Shown one piece after another: positions 35,270 to 43,717 of a stretch of DNA of 64,000 nucleotides. A program made the position numbers and the translations under genes. Position 1 is the stretch's first letter. Each line of letters starts with the position of its first letter. The notes beneath the pieces are model-generated. The model ran no database searches and had not been told where the DNA came from. It worked only from the letters and a program-made list of their open reading frames with translations. Source of the stretch: Aminobacterium sp. MB27-C1 (GTDB lineage Bacteria > Synergistota > Synergistia > Synergistales > Aminobacteriaceae); the NCBI RefSeq assembly GCF_030908405.1, contig NZ_CP133089.1:930001-994000 (forward strand), written 5' to 3'.

Positions 35270-37204
35270 GTGAATGAACAGGAAATATCCCTTGTTTTGG
35301 GTACGGCTGGTCATATTGACCATGGCAAAACAACACTTGTTCGAGCTCTGACAGGTCTTGATTGCGATAGACTCAACGAAGAGAAAAAACGTGGAATAAC
35401 CATAGAATTAGGGTTTGCTCCTTTAAAGTTGTCTGATGGTCGGATTGTCAGTATTGTGGACGTTCCGGGGCATGAGAAGTTTATTCGACAAATGGTTGCA
35501 GGAGCTTCAGGCGTAGATGCAGTAATGTTGGTTGTTGCAGCTGATGAAGGCGTTATGCCTCAGACTCGAGAACATCTAGCTATCCTCAACCTTCTGGGTG
35601 TGAAAGATGGGCTGATTGTCATTACAAAGTCAGATATGGTTGATGATGAACTTTTGGAACTTGCAGTAGCTGATGTAGCTGACTTTGTTCAGGGGACCTT
35701 TTTGCAAGGGAAGGCAATTATACCGGTCTCTTCTGTAACGAATAAAAACATACCTCTTCTTATGGAAGAATTAGCGAAGTTGGTTGATAGAGTTAATCCT
35801 CGAACTCGTAGCGGTCCCTTTTTTATGCCAATAGACAGAGCTTTTCCTATTTCTGGTTTTGGAACGGTAGTGACTGGTACTGCCTATAGGGGGCAGGTGT
35901 CACCAGGAATGGATCTTTCTATTTTGCCCGCCGATCAGGAAGTTCGCGTTCGGAGTGTACAGGTGCATAGTCATGGTGTTGAGGTGGCCTGGGCCGGTCA
36001 ACGTGTTGCTATGAGTCTTTCTGGCGTATCCTTAGACGATCTGACGCGAGGAGACGTCGTGTGTGCTAAGGATATTTACAAAAAGACAAAATGCTGTGAC
36101 GTAGAGTTGAGGCTTCTTCAATCTTCTCCCGAGCCCCTGAAACACTGGCAACGAGTTCGACTTCACATTGGAACAGCAGATGTTATTGCTCGAGTTTCCC
36201 TGTTTGATAAGACTACTCTTTTACCAGGGGAATCGACAGTTGCGCAACTTGTACTGGAAGAAGATATTGTTGCTTCTATTGATCAGCGTTTTGTAATTCG
36301 GTTTTACAGTCCCCTTGTTACAATTGGAGGGGGAAGAATATTATTTGCCTATGGAAGAAAACCGAAGGGGAAAGGTGCAAAAAACAGTTACAAGCATCGT
36401 CTTGAAAGTTTGATGAGCGCCAATGATTTACAAGAGAGAATCAATATCCTTGTTAAATCTCATGGCTCCATTTCACGTGGAGACATAATATTCGACCTGC
36501 AGGAGTTGCCAGAAGATATTATAGTAATGGCCCAAAAATTGGAAGAAGAAGGGGAAATGGTGATACTCTCAGCTTCGACTGATTATTATATGTCCCCAGA
36601 AACTTTCAAAGAATATCACGATGCAGTAGAACAATTCTTGACCAACTTCCACAGCGAACGCCCCCATCAGGCGGGGTGTATTATAGATGATATCTTAACA
36701 GGTCCTTTAAAGCTGCTTGAGAGAAAACTTGCACGAACATTGCTTGATACGATAAGTCAAAGAAATCTTATTGTCATTGACGGTAATTTTGTACGGTTAT
36801 CAGATTTTACTCCACAGGATGATACTCTTTTCTTTAAACGTCTTGAGGAATTCCACGCATATTGCGAAGAACTTGGATTTCAACTTCCGCTTATCGAAGA
36901 AGTGCAACAAAAGATGGCTATGAGTGAAAAAGATTTTTCGCTCTTCTTAAAAGATCTTCGTGAACGTGGAGAATCCTTTATTGTTGGCAGCAAGTATATT
37001 TTGTCAAAAAAAGTTGAGGAAAGACTTCTCTTTATCTTGAAAGATATTAAAGACAACATAACAATTGCTACTGTTCGCGATGTTACTGGAAGTAGTAGAA
37101 AATTTGTTTTGCCCCTTCTTGAGTATATGGATGCCAGGGGATATACCCGAAGGGTCGGGGAGAAAAGAGTTTTACTCTTACACAAATTGGAAGCAAAAAG
37201 TTAA
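35270..37204 (+). CDS. selB: Selenocysteine-specific elongation factor SelB
   Basis: 644 aa. GTPase motifs: TAGHIDHGKTTL, KKRGITIELGFA, VDVPGHEKFI and TKSD (the NKxD variant of SelB). EF-Tu-like domains II and III follow, then a long C-terminal region (about 370-644) of winged-helix repeats that bind SECIS hairpins in selenoprotein mRNAs. GTG at 35270 with GGAGGTGA 7 nt upstream, nearly abutting selA. An in-frame ATG at 35246 inside selA is less likely. Together with SelA it shows that this organism makes selenoproteins. Confidence 0.96.
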   Translation: MNEQEISLVLGTAGHIDHGKTTLVRALTGLDCDRLNEEKKRGITIELGFAPLKLSDGRIVSIVDVPGHEKFIRQMVAGASGVDAVMLVVAADEGVMPQTREHLAILNLLGVKDGLIVITKSDMVDDELLELAVADVADFVQGTFLQGKAIIPVSSVTNKNIPLLMEELAKLVDRVNPRTRSGPFFMPIDRAFPISGFGTVVTGTAYRGQVSPGMDLSILPADQEVRVRSVQVHSHGVEVAWAGQRVAMSLSGVSLDDLTRGDVVCAKDIYKKTKCCDVELRLLQSSPEPLKHWQRVRLHIGTADVIARVSLFDKTTLLPGESTVAQLVLEEDIVASIDQRFVIRFYSPLVTIGGGRILFAYGRKPKGKGAKNSYKHRLESLMSANDLQERINILVKSHGSISRGDIIFDLQELPEDIIVMAQKLEEEGEMVILSASTDYYMSPETFKEYHDAVEQFLTNFHSERPHQAGCIIDDILTGPLKLLERKLARTLLDTISQRNLIVIDGNFVRLSDFTPQDDTLFFKRLEEFHAYCEELGFQLPLIEEVQQKMAMSEKDFSLFLKDLRERGESFIVGSKYILSKKVEERLLFILKDIKDNITIATVRDVTGSSRKFVLPLLEYMDARGYTRRVGEKRVLLLHKLEAKS

Positions 37205-37242
37205 AAATAAGGTAACAATTTCGCGAGGTTTTAGCCACATTG

Positions 37243-37272
37243 TTTGTGTTTTATGTATTTTTGTGTTATAAT
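37243..37272 (+). promoter_or_regulatory. Probable promoter of veg
   Basis: A consensus TATAAT is at 37267-37272; the -35 (TTTGTG at 37243-37248, 18-nt spacer) is weak. The region is T-rich and 30 nt before the gene. Confidence 0.5.
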
Positions 37273-37303
37273 TCATAAAACTTAACAGTAGGAGTGACCC
37301 TTT

Positions 37304-37543
37304 ATGGCTGGAAACCTTGCTTCGATTCGTGAGCAAGTGGCATTGTACAAGGGATTGCGCGTGAAATACCGGACATCAAAAGGACGCCGAAAAATTGAAG
37401 AAAAACAGGGTGTCGTACTAGAAACATATCCGAACCTCTTTACGCTTTATGTTGAATCTCAAGATAGTAAAGTATCGTTCAGTTATGTGGAACTTCTTAC
37501 AAAAGAAGTTGAATTGGAGCCGATGTCTGGAGACAATACATAA
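37304..37543 (+). CDS. veg: Veg family protein
   Basis: 79-residue Veg (DUF1021) protein: IREQVALYKGLRVKYRTSKGRRK and a C-terminal strand block (GVVLETYPNLFTLYVE, SFSYVELL). In Bacillus, Veg stimulates biofilm formation by opposing SinR, and the gene precedes ispE and purR there too. The same order is kept here, supporting orthology. AGGAGTGA lies 7-8 nt before the ATG. An intrinsic terminator follows directly. SinR-dependent action is not assured in this organism, and the role is taken from Bacillus. Confidence 0.9.
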   Translation: MAGNLASIREQVALYKGLRVKYRTSKGRRKIEEKQGVVLETYPNLFTLYVESQDSKVSFSYVELLTKEVELEPMSGDNT

Positions 37544-37566
37544 TAAGCCTTGTATGTAACCTTAAG

Positions 37567-37600
37567 CCCCTGGCGCTGTAATGCGCCGGGGTATTTTTTT
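37567..37600 (+). terminator. Intrinsic terminator after veg
   Basis: GC-rich stem CCCCTGGCGC / GCGCCGGGG with a short loop, followed by a run of eight T. Confidence 0.88.
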
Positions 37601-37619
37601 TGTCTAGGGAGGAGCATTG

Positions 37620-38495
37620 ATGCGATATTCTGTCTCTTCTGATGGAAAATTAAATTTGACTTTACGGCTGACCCGAAAATTAGAGAATGGATATCATTCC
37701 TTAGTTTCTCTTTTTGGGCGGTTACCGGCAATCGAGACATTGACAATTTCCACTAGTAAAGAAGATAATGTCAGGGAATTAGAGCTACGAAGCAATATGA
37801 AGATCAATGGAGAAAATTCTGTAGAAAAGACAATGCGCTTTTTAAGAAATGATGGTTGGCTTCTTCCTCATCTTAATATTTATCTATCAAAGCGTATTCC
37901 TCCAGGAACTGGCCTGGGGGCGGGAAGTGGAAATGCAGCTTCTTTTGCTCGTTGGGCTCGCTTTTTTGAGGGAAAGCCTGTTTCTCCACATATTTTAGAA
38001 AAAGTTGGGGCTGATGTTCCTTTTCTTTACAGTGATTCTTCTCTAGCTCTTGTGCAAGGAGTAGGTGAGAAGTATACATATAAAGCATCCTTTCCACCCT
38101 TTAAGATACTTGTTGCCATACCAGAATGGAGGGTGTCTACTCCTTGGGCTTATGCGGAAGTAGATAAATTTTATAAAATAGCTGAGGGAGGAAATTTTCC
38201 TCTCGACGAAGAAAAGAGTCTTGACGAAGCAGAAAAGTATTATGAAGCTTTGTCACGGGGCGAAAATGTAGGGCTTTTACCCAATGATTTTTACCCATGG
38301 TTGTTTGGAATGCATTCTGAATACGAGGAATTTTTTAATGCGTGTAAACAAAGTGGCGCTATCGCCTATGGACTGTCGGGGAGTGGAAGTAGTGTCTTTG
38401 CTTTATTTAACTCTGAAGATGCGTGCGTAAAACTATCCGACTTTGAAAAAATGCAGTGGATTCAACAAATTCTATTTTGGAGTGATGATCGTTGA
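37620..38495 (+). CDS. ispE: 4-diphosphocytidyl-2-C-methyl-D-erythritol kinase
   Basis: GHMP kinase of the MEP isoprenoid pathway. SSDGKLNLTL at the N-terminus is the substrate loop, PPGTGLGAGSGNAA the ATP-binding GHMP motif 2 (near 98-112), and AYGLSGSGSSVFAL the C-terminal motif 3. 291 aa. The ATG at 37620 has GGGAGGAG about 6 nt upstream; a TTG immediately before it is unlikely. The stop overlaps the purR start by 4 nt (TTGA). Confidence 0.93.
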   Translation: MRYSVSSDGKLNLTLRLTRKLENGYHSLVSLFGRLPAIETLTISTSKEDNVRELELRSNMKINGENSVEKTMRFLRNDGWLLPHLNIYLSKRIPPGTGLGAGSGNAASFARWARFFEGKPVSPHILEKVGADVPFLYSDSSLALVQGVGEKYTYKASFPPFKILVAIPEWRVSTPWAYAEVDKFYKIAEGGNFPLDEEKSLDEAEKYYEALSRGENVGLLPNDFYPWLFGMHSEYEEFFNACKQSGAIAYGLSGSGSSVFALFNSEDACVKLSDFEKMQWIQQILFWSDDR

Positions 38496-39289
38496 AAGGA
38501 CAGAGAACGGAACGTCTTATCAGGACTGTATGCCGTTTTTTGACAACGCCGTCTCGACAAATTTCCCTTACAGCACTTTCGAACGATTTTGGCGTTTCAA
38601 AAACCGTTATTAGTGATGATGTGGTAATGATCGATTCGGCTTTAACCCAGGAAGGTCTGGGGGGAATTCAAGTCGACAGGGGGAGAACCGGAGGAGCTTC
38701 TTTTGTTCCGGCAATGTCGCAAGAAGTAAAAGATGAACTTTTTAACGAAATAATATCTCTTCTTTCTCACGAAGATCGAATTTTACCTGGAGGACTAATC
38801 TATTACAGTGATATCCTCTTCAATCCATATTATACTTCTCGTCTTGGGCTTGTTATGGCGAGCCTTTTTCAGGCATCTAAACCTGACATAGTGATGACAT
38901 CTGAGGTAAAGGGAATTCCTCTTGGACTTTTTACAGCCCATGCTCTTGGAGTTCCTCTTGCGGTTTGCCGCTTTAGAAATCGTCCCAGTGACGGTTCTGC
39001 TGTTGCTGTTCATTTCCCGACAAAGACAGGGGAAGTGAAGGCTATGTATATGGGAACAAAACAGCTTCAGCGAGGCAGTAGAGTCTTAATAGTAGACGAC
39101 TTCATGAGAGGTGGCAGTACGGCTGCCGGAATGTTGCTTGTTGCGAAAGAGTTTGGAGCAGATGTTTGCGGCATTGGCGTCTTCCTTGCTGCGTCGGAAC
39201 CGGAAGTAAAGGCTGTTTCTGACTATGTTGCTTTATTCCATCTAAAAGGGATCGGGAAATCAACCCCTGAAGTTACTTTTTCAAAATAA
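38492..39289 (+). CDS. purR: PurR purine operon regulator (Bacillus type)
   Basis: 265 aa: an N-terminal winged helix (about 1-75; RLIRTVCRFLTTPSRQISL and DFGVSKTVISDDV) and a phosphoribosyltransferase-like effector domain with the PRPP loop VLIVDDFMRGGSTAAGM. In Bacillus, PurR represses pur genes and PRPP prevents binding. The purine operon in this window is a probable target. TTG start overlapping the ispE stop; GGAG lies about 9 nt upstream. Confidence 0.93.
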   Translation: MKGQRTERLIRTVCRFLTTPSRQISLTALSNDFGVSKTVISDDVVMIDSALTQEGLGGIQVDRGRTGGASFVPAMSQEVKDELFNEIISLLSHEDRILPGGLIYYSDILFNPYYTSRLGLVMASLFQASKPDIVMTSEVKGIPLGLFTAHALGVPLAVCRFRNRPSDGSAVAVHFPTKTGEVKAMYMGTKQLQRGSRVLIVDDFMRGGSTAAGMLLVAKEFGADVCGIGVFLAASEPEVKAVSDYVALFHLKGIGKSTPEVTFSK

Positions 39290-39315
39290 GCTCAAAATAA
39301 GATTGAGAACAAAGT

Positions 39316-39344
39316 TTGACTCTGAATCTGACCTGATATAAAAT
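39316..39344 (+). promoter_or_regulatory. Promoter of the ferredoxin gene
   Basis: TTGACT (39316-39321), 17-nt spacer, TAAAAT (39339-39344), then AGGAGGAGGT before the start codon at 39374. Confidence 0.65.
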
Positions 39345-39373
39345 CCTGCTTCAGGAGGAGGTGACCGGTCTTC

Positions 39374-39556
39374 ATGCGTGTAAGTCTCGACAAAAACGAG
39401 TGCATAGGTTGCGGCGTATGTGCTCAGATTTGCCCAGAGGTATTTTCATTGGACGAGGATGCCGGGGTAGCGAAAGTAATGAAGCCGGAAGGTGCTGAGT
39501 GTGTTAGCGATGCAGCTGAAAGCTGTCCTGTAGGCTGTATTACAGTTGAGGAATAG
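39374..39556 (+). CDS. Single-cluster [4Fe-4S] ferredoxin, Thermotoga type
   Basis: 60 residues. CIGCGVCAQICPEVF supplies three cluster ligands of the first group, and ESCPVGCI the fourth. The extra cysteines at the CP of the first group and in AECVSD match the disulfide pair seen in Thermotoga maritima ferredoxin. Acidic throughout. Electron carrier, probably the partner of the NifJ pyruvate oxidoreductase encoded downstream and of hydrogenases elsewhere (inference). It has its own promoter and a strong AGGAGGAGGT ribosome site. Confidence 0.93.
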   Translation: MRVSLDKNECIGCGVCAQICPEVFSLDEDAGVAKVMKPEGAECVSDAAESCPVGCITVEE

Positions 39557-39616
39557 ATTCTTCGGTTGAAAAATCCCCCTTTAGTTGTGAAAAAAGATAT
39601 TTTAGTGATTTAGGGC

Positions 39617-39646
39617 TTGCAATTAGAGGGGAGTCGGGCGTATAAT
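39617..39646 (+). promoter_or_regulatory. Promoter of the CAU tRNA gene
   Basis: TTGCAA (39617-39622), 18-nt spacer, TATAAT (39641-39646), 16 nt before the tRNA. Confidence 0.75.
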
Positions 39647-39662
39647 GATCAGCGTTCTTTTC

Positions 39663-39739
39663 GGGCCTATAGCTCAAGTGGCTAGAGCCACCGGCTCATA
39701 ACCGGAAGGTTCCTGGTTCGAGTCCAGGTAGGCCCACCA
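39663..39739 (+). tRNA. tRNA with CAT anticodon (Ile2 or elongator Met)
   Basis: Seven-pair acceptor stem GGGCCTA/TAGGCCC, D-arm GCTC...GAGC, anticodon loop CTCATAA (anticodon CAT), T-arm CCTGG-TTCGAGT-CCAGG and an encoded CCA. The paired first base excludes initiator tRNA. Whether it is lysidine-modified tRNA-Ile or elongator tRNA-Met cannot be settled by eye. The first anticodon-stem pair appears to be A-A. Confidence 0.93.
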
Positions 39740-39750
39740 TCGAAGATAAG

Positions 39751-39781
39751 AGCCGTTTCCCTGCAGGAAGCGGCTTTTTTT
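39751..39781 (+). terminator. Intrinsic terminator after the tRNA
   Basis: Stem AGCCGTTTCC / GGAAGCGGCT with a five-base loop, then T7. Confidence 0.88.
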
Positions 39782-39822
39782 GTATGGTGTGAATGGCGTA
39801 AGAGATTTTGGGAGGTGAAATA

Positions 39823-40599
39823 ATGAAAGTAGCTGATTTGCTTCGTTATATTGAAACTTTTGCCCCCATGAAAATTGCTGAGCCTTGGGATAATAGTGGC
39901 CTTATGGTTGGAGATAGAGATTGGATGGTTTCAAAAATCGGGCTAGCCCTTGATCCTTCTTTAGATTCAGTGGAGAAGGCCATTTCAAGAGATTGCGACT
40001 GCCTTGTAGTACACCACCCACTGATTTTTTCTCCGCTGAAAGCAATAGATTTAAGTACGCCGATAGCGCGGATTATCGAAAAAGCCCTTGCTCATAAATT
40101 AACCATTATCAGCATGCATACTAATTGGGACAAGGCTGACAGAGGTGTAAATACCCAACTTGCCAAAACCTTTTTGCGTGAGGATTTTTCGGCTCTTATA
40201 ACCGATGAAAATAAAGTTGGGGTAGGGGCATGGGGATGGTTAAAAACGCCATGTTCTTTAAGAGAATTAATGGTTTTCTTAAAGAAAGAGTGGAATCTTA
40301 CTTGGATTACAGCATATGGTGATGTTGACAGAGTAATACATAAAGCGGCATTATGCGGCGGTTCTGGTGGCGATTTATGGGAAAATGCTTTGGAAAAGTC
40401 AGTAGATGTGTATATTACGGCAGATATGAAATACCATCAGATTTTAGATATTTGTGCTTTGGGAATGGCTCTTTGTGTCGTAGATCATGGAGAAATGGAA
40501 AGATATTCTCTTCGCGCGCTTAAAGACATTTTTGAAAAACAAGGTGTTTCTGTGGAAATAGTAAGAGAGAATGGGCCAGATAGGCTGCAAATCGAGTAA
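39823..40599 (+). CDS. Nif3/YbgI-family dinuclear metal protein
   Basis: 258 aa. Metal-ligand blocks VHHPLIF, ISMHTNWDKADRGVN and VVDHGEMERYS place it in the NIF3 family (annotated in many genomes as GTP cyclohydrolase I type 2, though the real role is unsettled). AEPWDNSGLMVGD near the N-terminus is the family signature. The ATG at 39823 has GGGAGGTGA about 6 nt upstream; a start 15 bases earlier lies over the ribosome site. It stands between a tRNA and trpS. Confidence 0.9.
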   Translation: MKVADLLRYIETFAPMKIAEPWDNSGLMVGDRDWMVSKIGLALDPSLDSVEKAISRDCDCLVVHHPLIFSPLKAIDLSTPIARIIEKALAHKLTIISMHTNWDKADRGVNTQLAKTFLREDFSALITDENKVGVGAWGWLKTPCSLRELMVFLKKEWNLTWITAYGDVDRVIHKAALCGGSGGDLWENALEKSVDVYITADMKYHQILDICALGMALCVVDHGEMERYSLRALKDIFEKQGVSVEIVRENGPDRLQIE

Positions 40600-40671
40600 A
40601 ATAAACCAGGATATCAAGGTAAAGTGATATATATAAATTTTTACTAAATAAATAATAGAGGTGGGAAGAAC

Positions 40672-41667
40672 ATGGCAAAAAGAGTTTTCAGCGGTATGCG
40701 TCCTACGGGAAAACTTCATCTTGGCCATTTGGCTGGAGCGTTGACAAATTGGGTTCGCCTTCAAAATGAATACGAGTGTTTTTATAGTATTGTCGATTGG
40801 CATGCCCTAATGTCTGATTATGCTGATAGCAGCAAAATTAGAAATAATTCTAGAGAGGCTCTTTTAGACTGGCTTGCAGCTGGCTTGGATCCTGAAAAGT
40901 GTACAATTTTCATGCAATCTCATGTTCCTCAGCATGCAGAGTTGCACTTGGCTTTATCGATGGTGTCCCCTCTTGGATGGCTCCAGCGAAACCCCACATA
41001 TAAAGAACAGATTCTGAATATCCAAAATAAAGATTTGAGTACCTATGCTTTCTTAGGATATCCTGTTCTTATGGCTGCTGATATTTTATTGTACAAGGCA
41101 GAGCTCGTTCCTGTTGGAGAAGACCAAAATGCTCATCTTGAGATAAGCAGAGAGATGGCTCGCCGTTTCAATAATTTCTATGGCGAAATTTTCCCAGAGC
41201 CTCAGATGCTTTTGACACCAACCCCTAAAGTGCCCGGCACTGATGGACGTAAGATGAGTAAGTCTTATGGCAACGGTATCGATATTGCAGATACCCTTGA
41301 GGAAATGTGGGAGAAAATAAGAACGATGATGACGGATCCAGCTCGACAGAGAAGAAAAGATCCAGGCGATCCGGATAAATGTCCTGTATGGGATATTCAT
41401 AAGGTATTTAACGAAGATAAAGAACAGCATAAAGAGATTGTTCACGGGTGTAAAACGGCAGGAATCGGATGTATCGAGTGTAAAAAGATGCTTATGGAGC
41501 ATATTACTCACATAATGGAACCAATACATGAACGTCGCCGTTATTTTGAGGCACATTCAGATAATTTAAGAGATATTCTCTTGAGTGGTGCTGAGCGTGC
41601 TAAGGTAGTTGCCCAACAAACCATAGATGAGGTCGTAGAGGCTATTGGTTTTGTGCCAAGAGCTTAA
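40672..41667 (+). CDS. trpS: Tryptophanyl-tRNA synthetase
   Basis: Class I synthetase, 331 aa. The HIGH motif is LHLGHLAG (residues 16-23) and the KMSKS motif is GRKMSKSYGN. SGMRPTGKLHLG and VGEDQNAHLEISR are the usual TrpRS blocks. AGGTGGGAAG lies upstream of the ATG. No T-box precedes it, unlike argG. Confidence 0.96.
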   Translation: MAKRVFSGMRPTGKLHLGHLAGALTNWVRLQNEYECFYSIVDWHALMSDYADSSKIRNNSREALLDWLAAGLDPEKCTIFMQSHVPQHAELHLALSMVSPLGWLQRNPTYKEQILNIQNKDLSTYAFLGYPVLMAADILLYKAELVPVGEDQNAHLEISREMARRFNNFYGEIFPEPQMLLTPTPKVPGTDGRKMSKSYGNGIDIADTLEEMWEKIRTMMTDPARQRRKDPGDPDKCPVWDIHKVFNEDKEQHKEIVHGCKTAGIGCIECKKMLMEHITHIMEPIHERRRYFEAHSDNLRDILLSGAERAKVVAQQTIDEVVEAIGFVPRA

Positions 41668-41680
41668 AAGGAAATAGCTC

Positions 41681-42445
41681 GTGGAAAAGGGTACCTTTCC
41701 TCTTCGTGTAGAAATAGAGGGGTTTTCAGGGCCTTTGGACTTACTCTGCTATCTTGTAGAAAGTCGCCAATTTGAAGCGACGCAGATAAAGGTGTCAGAC
41801 TTAGTACATATTTATGGGGCCTATTTAGCTAATTCTAAAAAAACATCGCTCTATGTTATAGCTGAGTTTCTTTCTTTAGCTGCTGGCCTTGTTCTTGAAA
41901 AGATACTTGCACTTTTGCCTGGACAGGTAAAAGTGGATCAAATAGAGTCTGAGGGGCCTATATCCGAAGAAGAATTAATGAATAATCTTTCTCGCTATAG
42001 GCCCTATCGTCGGGCTGCCTTTTGGCTTTTAGAAAAAAAAGAAAAACACGATAATTTCTTTAAACGAGAAAGTCCGATTGAGGAAACGCCCACATATGAT
42101 TTAGGAGATTTATATAGTTTAAGTCATCTTTGGTGGCATATGATCGCATCTTATTCTCCTCAGGAGTCAGCAAAAACTTTAGATGAGAGATCAAATATAA
42201 ATTGGCGAGGAATTCCCGTTGCTGTGCCAGAGGAATTCCAAATTGATAAAAAAATTAAAGAAATTGAGATGTACTTTGAAAAACGTTCTTTTTTGTTGCT
42301 TTCTGATATTGTCAAAAACACTGCTTCCCGATCAGTTGTCGTCGTAACACTATTGGCTCTTTTAGAAATGTCCAGAATAGGACGTGTATCCATTACGCAA
42401 AAGGAGATGTTTGGTGATGTTATCGTCTCTAGCAAAGCAGATTGA
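41681..42445 (+). CDS. scpA: Segregation and condensation protein A
   Basis: Kleisin subunit of the SMC-ScpAB condensin. FSGPLDLLCYLVESRQF at the N-terminus binds the SMC neck, AEFLSLAAGLVLEKI follows, and a C-terminal winged helix (ITQKEMFGDVIV) contacts the SMC head. 254 aa. GTG start at 41681, 13 nt after trpS; it overlaps scpB by 29 nt. Confidence 0.92.
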   Translation: MEKGTFPLRVEIEGFSGPLDLLCYLVESRQFEATQIKVSDLVHIYGAYLANSKKTSLYVIAEFLSLAAGLVLEKILALLPGQVKVDQIESEGPISEEELMNNLSRYRPYRRAAFWLLEKKEKHDNFFKRESPIEETPTYDLGDLYSLSHLWWHMIASYSPQESAKTLDERSNINWRGIPVAVPEEFQIDKKIKEIEMYFEKRSFLLLSDIVKNTASRSVVVVTLLALLEMSRIGRVSITQKEMFGDVIVSSKAD

Positions 42446-42959
42446 AGTAATTCTCTTCATAGCGACATCCCCTGTCTCAGAAAGTGAGTTGTCTGATCAT
42501 TTAGGCGTCTCCCTTAAGGATATACGTTCTACATTGAATGAACTGGCAAACCATTATTTAGAAGAGCATGGTCTTGTCTTGTGTAAAGTTGCTGAAGGCT
42601 GGGAGATATATACTGATCCAGAATTTTCAGATGTAGTTTCAGCTTTTAGGGAAACATCTTTGAGGCAAAAGGTGCGGTTGAGCAGGGCTGCAGTAGAAAG
42701 TCTTGCAGTGATAGCATATAACCAGCCTGTAACGAGGTCGGAAATAGAAGAGATACGAGGAGTACGTTGCGAGCGAGTTCTTGATACACTTCTTTCATAC
42801 GGACTTATTCGTATTGCGGGGCGTAGAAAAGGAACGGGTTCGCCTCTTTTGTACAGGACTACACCTGTTTTTCTTGAACATTTTGGTCTTGAATCTATAT
42901 CGGATTTACCAACACTCGAAGAAGTTGAAGAGTTTGTTGCAGAGGAGTGTAAAAAATAA
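42417..42959 (+). CDS. scpB: Segregation and condensation protein B
   Basis: About 180 aa, two winged-helix domains. LAKQIEVILFIATSPVSESELSDHLG begins the first; RAAVESLAVIAYNQPVTRSEIEEIRG is the diagnostic ScpB block in the second. It partners ScpA in chromosome condensation. The ATG at 42417 follows AAGGAG by 10 nt and lies within the end of scpA. GTG and TTG codons just before it are alternatives. Confidence 0.92.
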   Translation: MLSSLAKQIEVILFIATSPVSESELSDHLGVSLKDIRSTLNELANHYLEEHGLVLCKVAEGWEIYTDPEFSDVVSAFRETSLRQKVRLSRAAVESLAVIAYNQPVTRSEIEEIRGVRCERVLDTLLSYGLIRIAGRRKGTGSPLLYRTTPVFLEHFGLESISDLPTLEEVEEFVAEECKK

Positions 42960-42963
42960 ATAA

Positions 42964-43686
42964 ATGGGAATAAGACTGAATAAGTATCTTGCCTCATGCG
43001 GCCTTGCTTCACGTAGAAAAGCGGAAGAGCTTATCTCTTCTGGCCGCGTTGCTATTAATGGAAACATTGTACGGGTTTTTTCGACAGTTGTAGAAGATGA
43101 AGATACAGTAACTCTTGATGGAGAAGCTATTTCCCCGGATAAAAAAATATATGTTGTTATGAATAAACCTATAGGTGTAGTTTGCGCTGTCGAAGACCGT
43201 TTTGATACAACAGTCGTCGATATCCTTCCTACTCAGTATTCGAAACTGAGACTTTTCCCTGTCGGTCGCCTCGATAAAGAGAGCGAAGGATTACTTGTCT
43301 TGACCAATGATGGTGATTTCGCACATTTTCTTATGCATCCTTCTTCGAATATTGCGAAACTTTACGAAGTCTTATTGAATAAAGAAATAACAGAAGAAAA
43401 GATAGAATCCTGGTTGAAGGGGGTTGAAATAGAAGGAGGGCTCGTTCGTCCTTTAGCAGTGTGCCCTCTTCGAAGATCTCCTTATGGAAGATGGGTCTCT
43501 GTTACTATTTCGGAAGGATTGAAAAGAGAAATTCGTCTTATGGCTGAGCAACTTGGATTCAGGGTGAGGATGCTTATTCGTCGAAGAATTGGTAGAATGG
43601 AATTGCGAAATCTTAAAAAAGGACAAACTATCGAAATTTCGCGGAGTGAGCTTTTAGAAAAGATACAGCAGGGCGGAGTAGTGTAG
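42964..43686 (+). CDS. rluB: RluB/RsuA-family pseudouridine synthase
   Basis: 240 aa: N-terminal S4 domain (RLNKYLASCGLASRRKAEELI) and catalytic domain with GRLDKESEGLLVLTNDG (catalytic Asp in GRLD) and SEGLKREIRLM-type C-terminal motif. Modifies a uridine in 23S or 16S rRNA; the RluB assignment rests on the S4 pattern and the position next to scpAB, as in Firmicutes. The ATG follows the scpB stop by 4 nt. Confidence 0.9.
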   Translation: MGIRLNKYLASCGLASRRKAEELISSGRVAINGNIVRVFSTVVEDEDTVTLDGEAISPDKKIYVVMNKPIGVVCAVEDRFDTTVVDILPTQYSKLRLFPVGRLDKESEGLLVLTNDGDFAHFLMHPSSNIAKLYEVLLNKEITEEKIESWLKGVEIEGGLVRPLAVCPLRRSPYGRWVSVTISEGLKREIRLMAEQLGFRVRMLIRRRIGRMELRNLKKGQTIEISRSELLEKIQQGGVV

Positions 43687-43717
43687 GTTCTTTCAATAAG
43701 GATATGGGGGGCATGCC

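Noticed and set aside
39663-39739. Initiator tRNA-fMet
   Set aside because: The acceptor stem is fully paired at the first position, and the anticodon stem lacks the initiator's three G-C pairs in the typical order.
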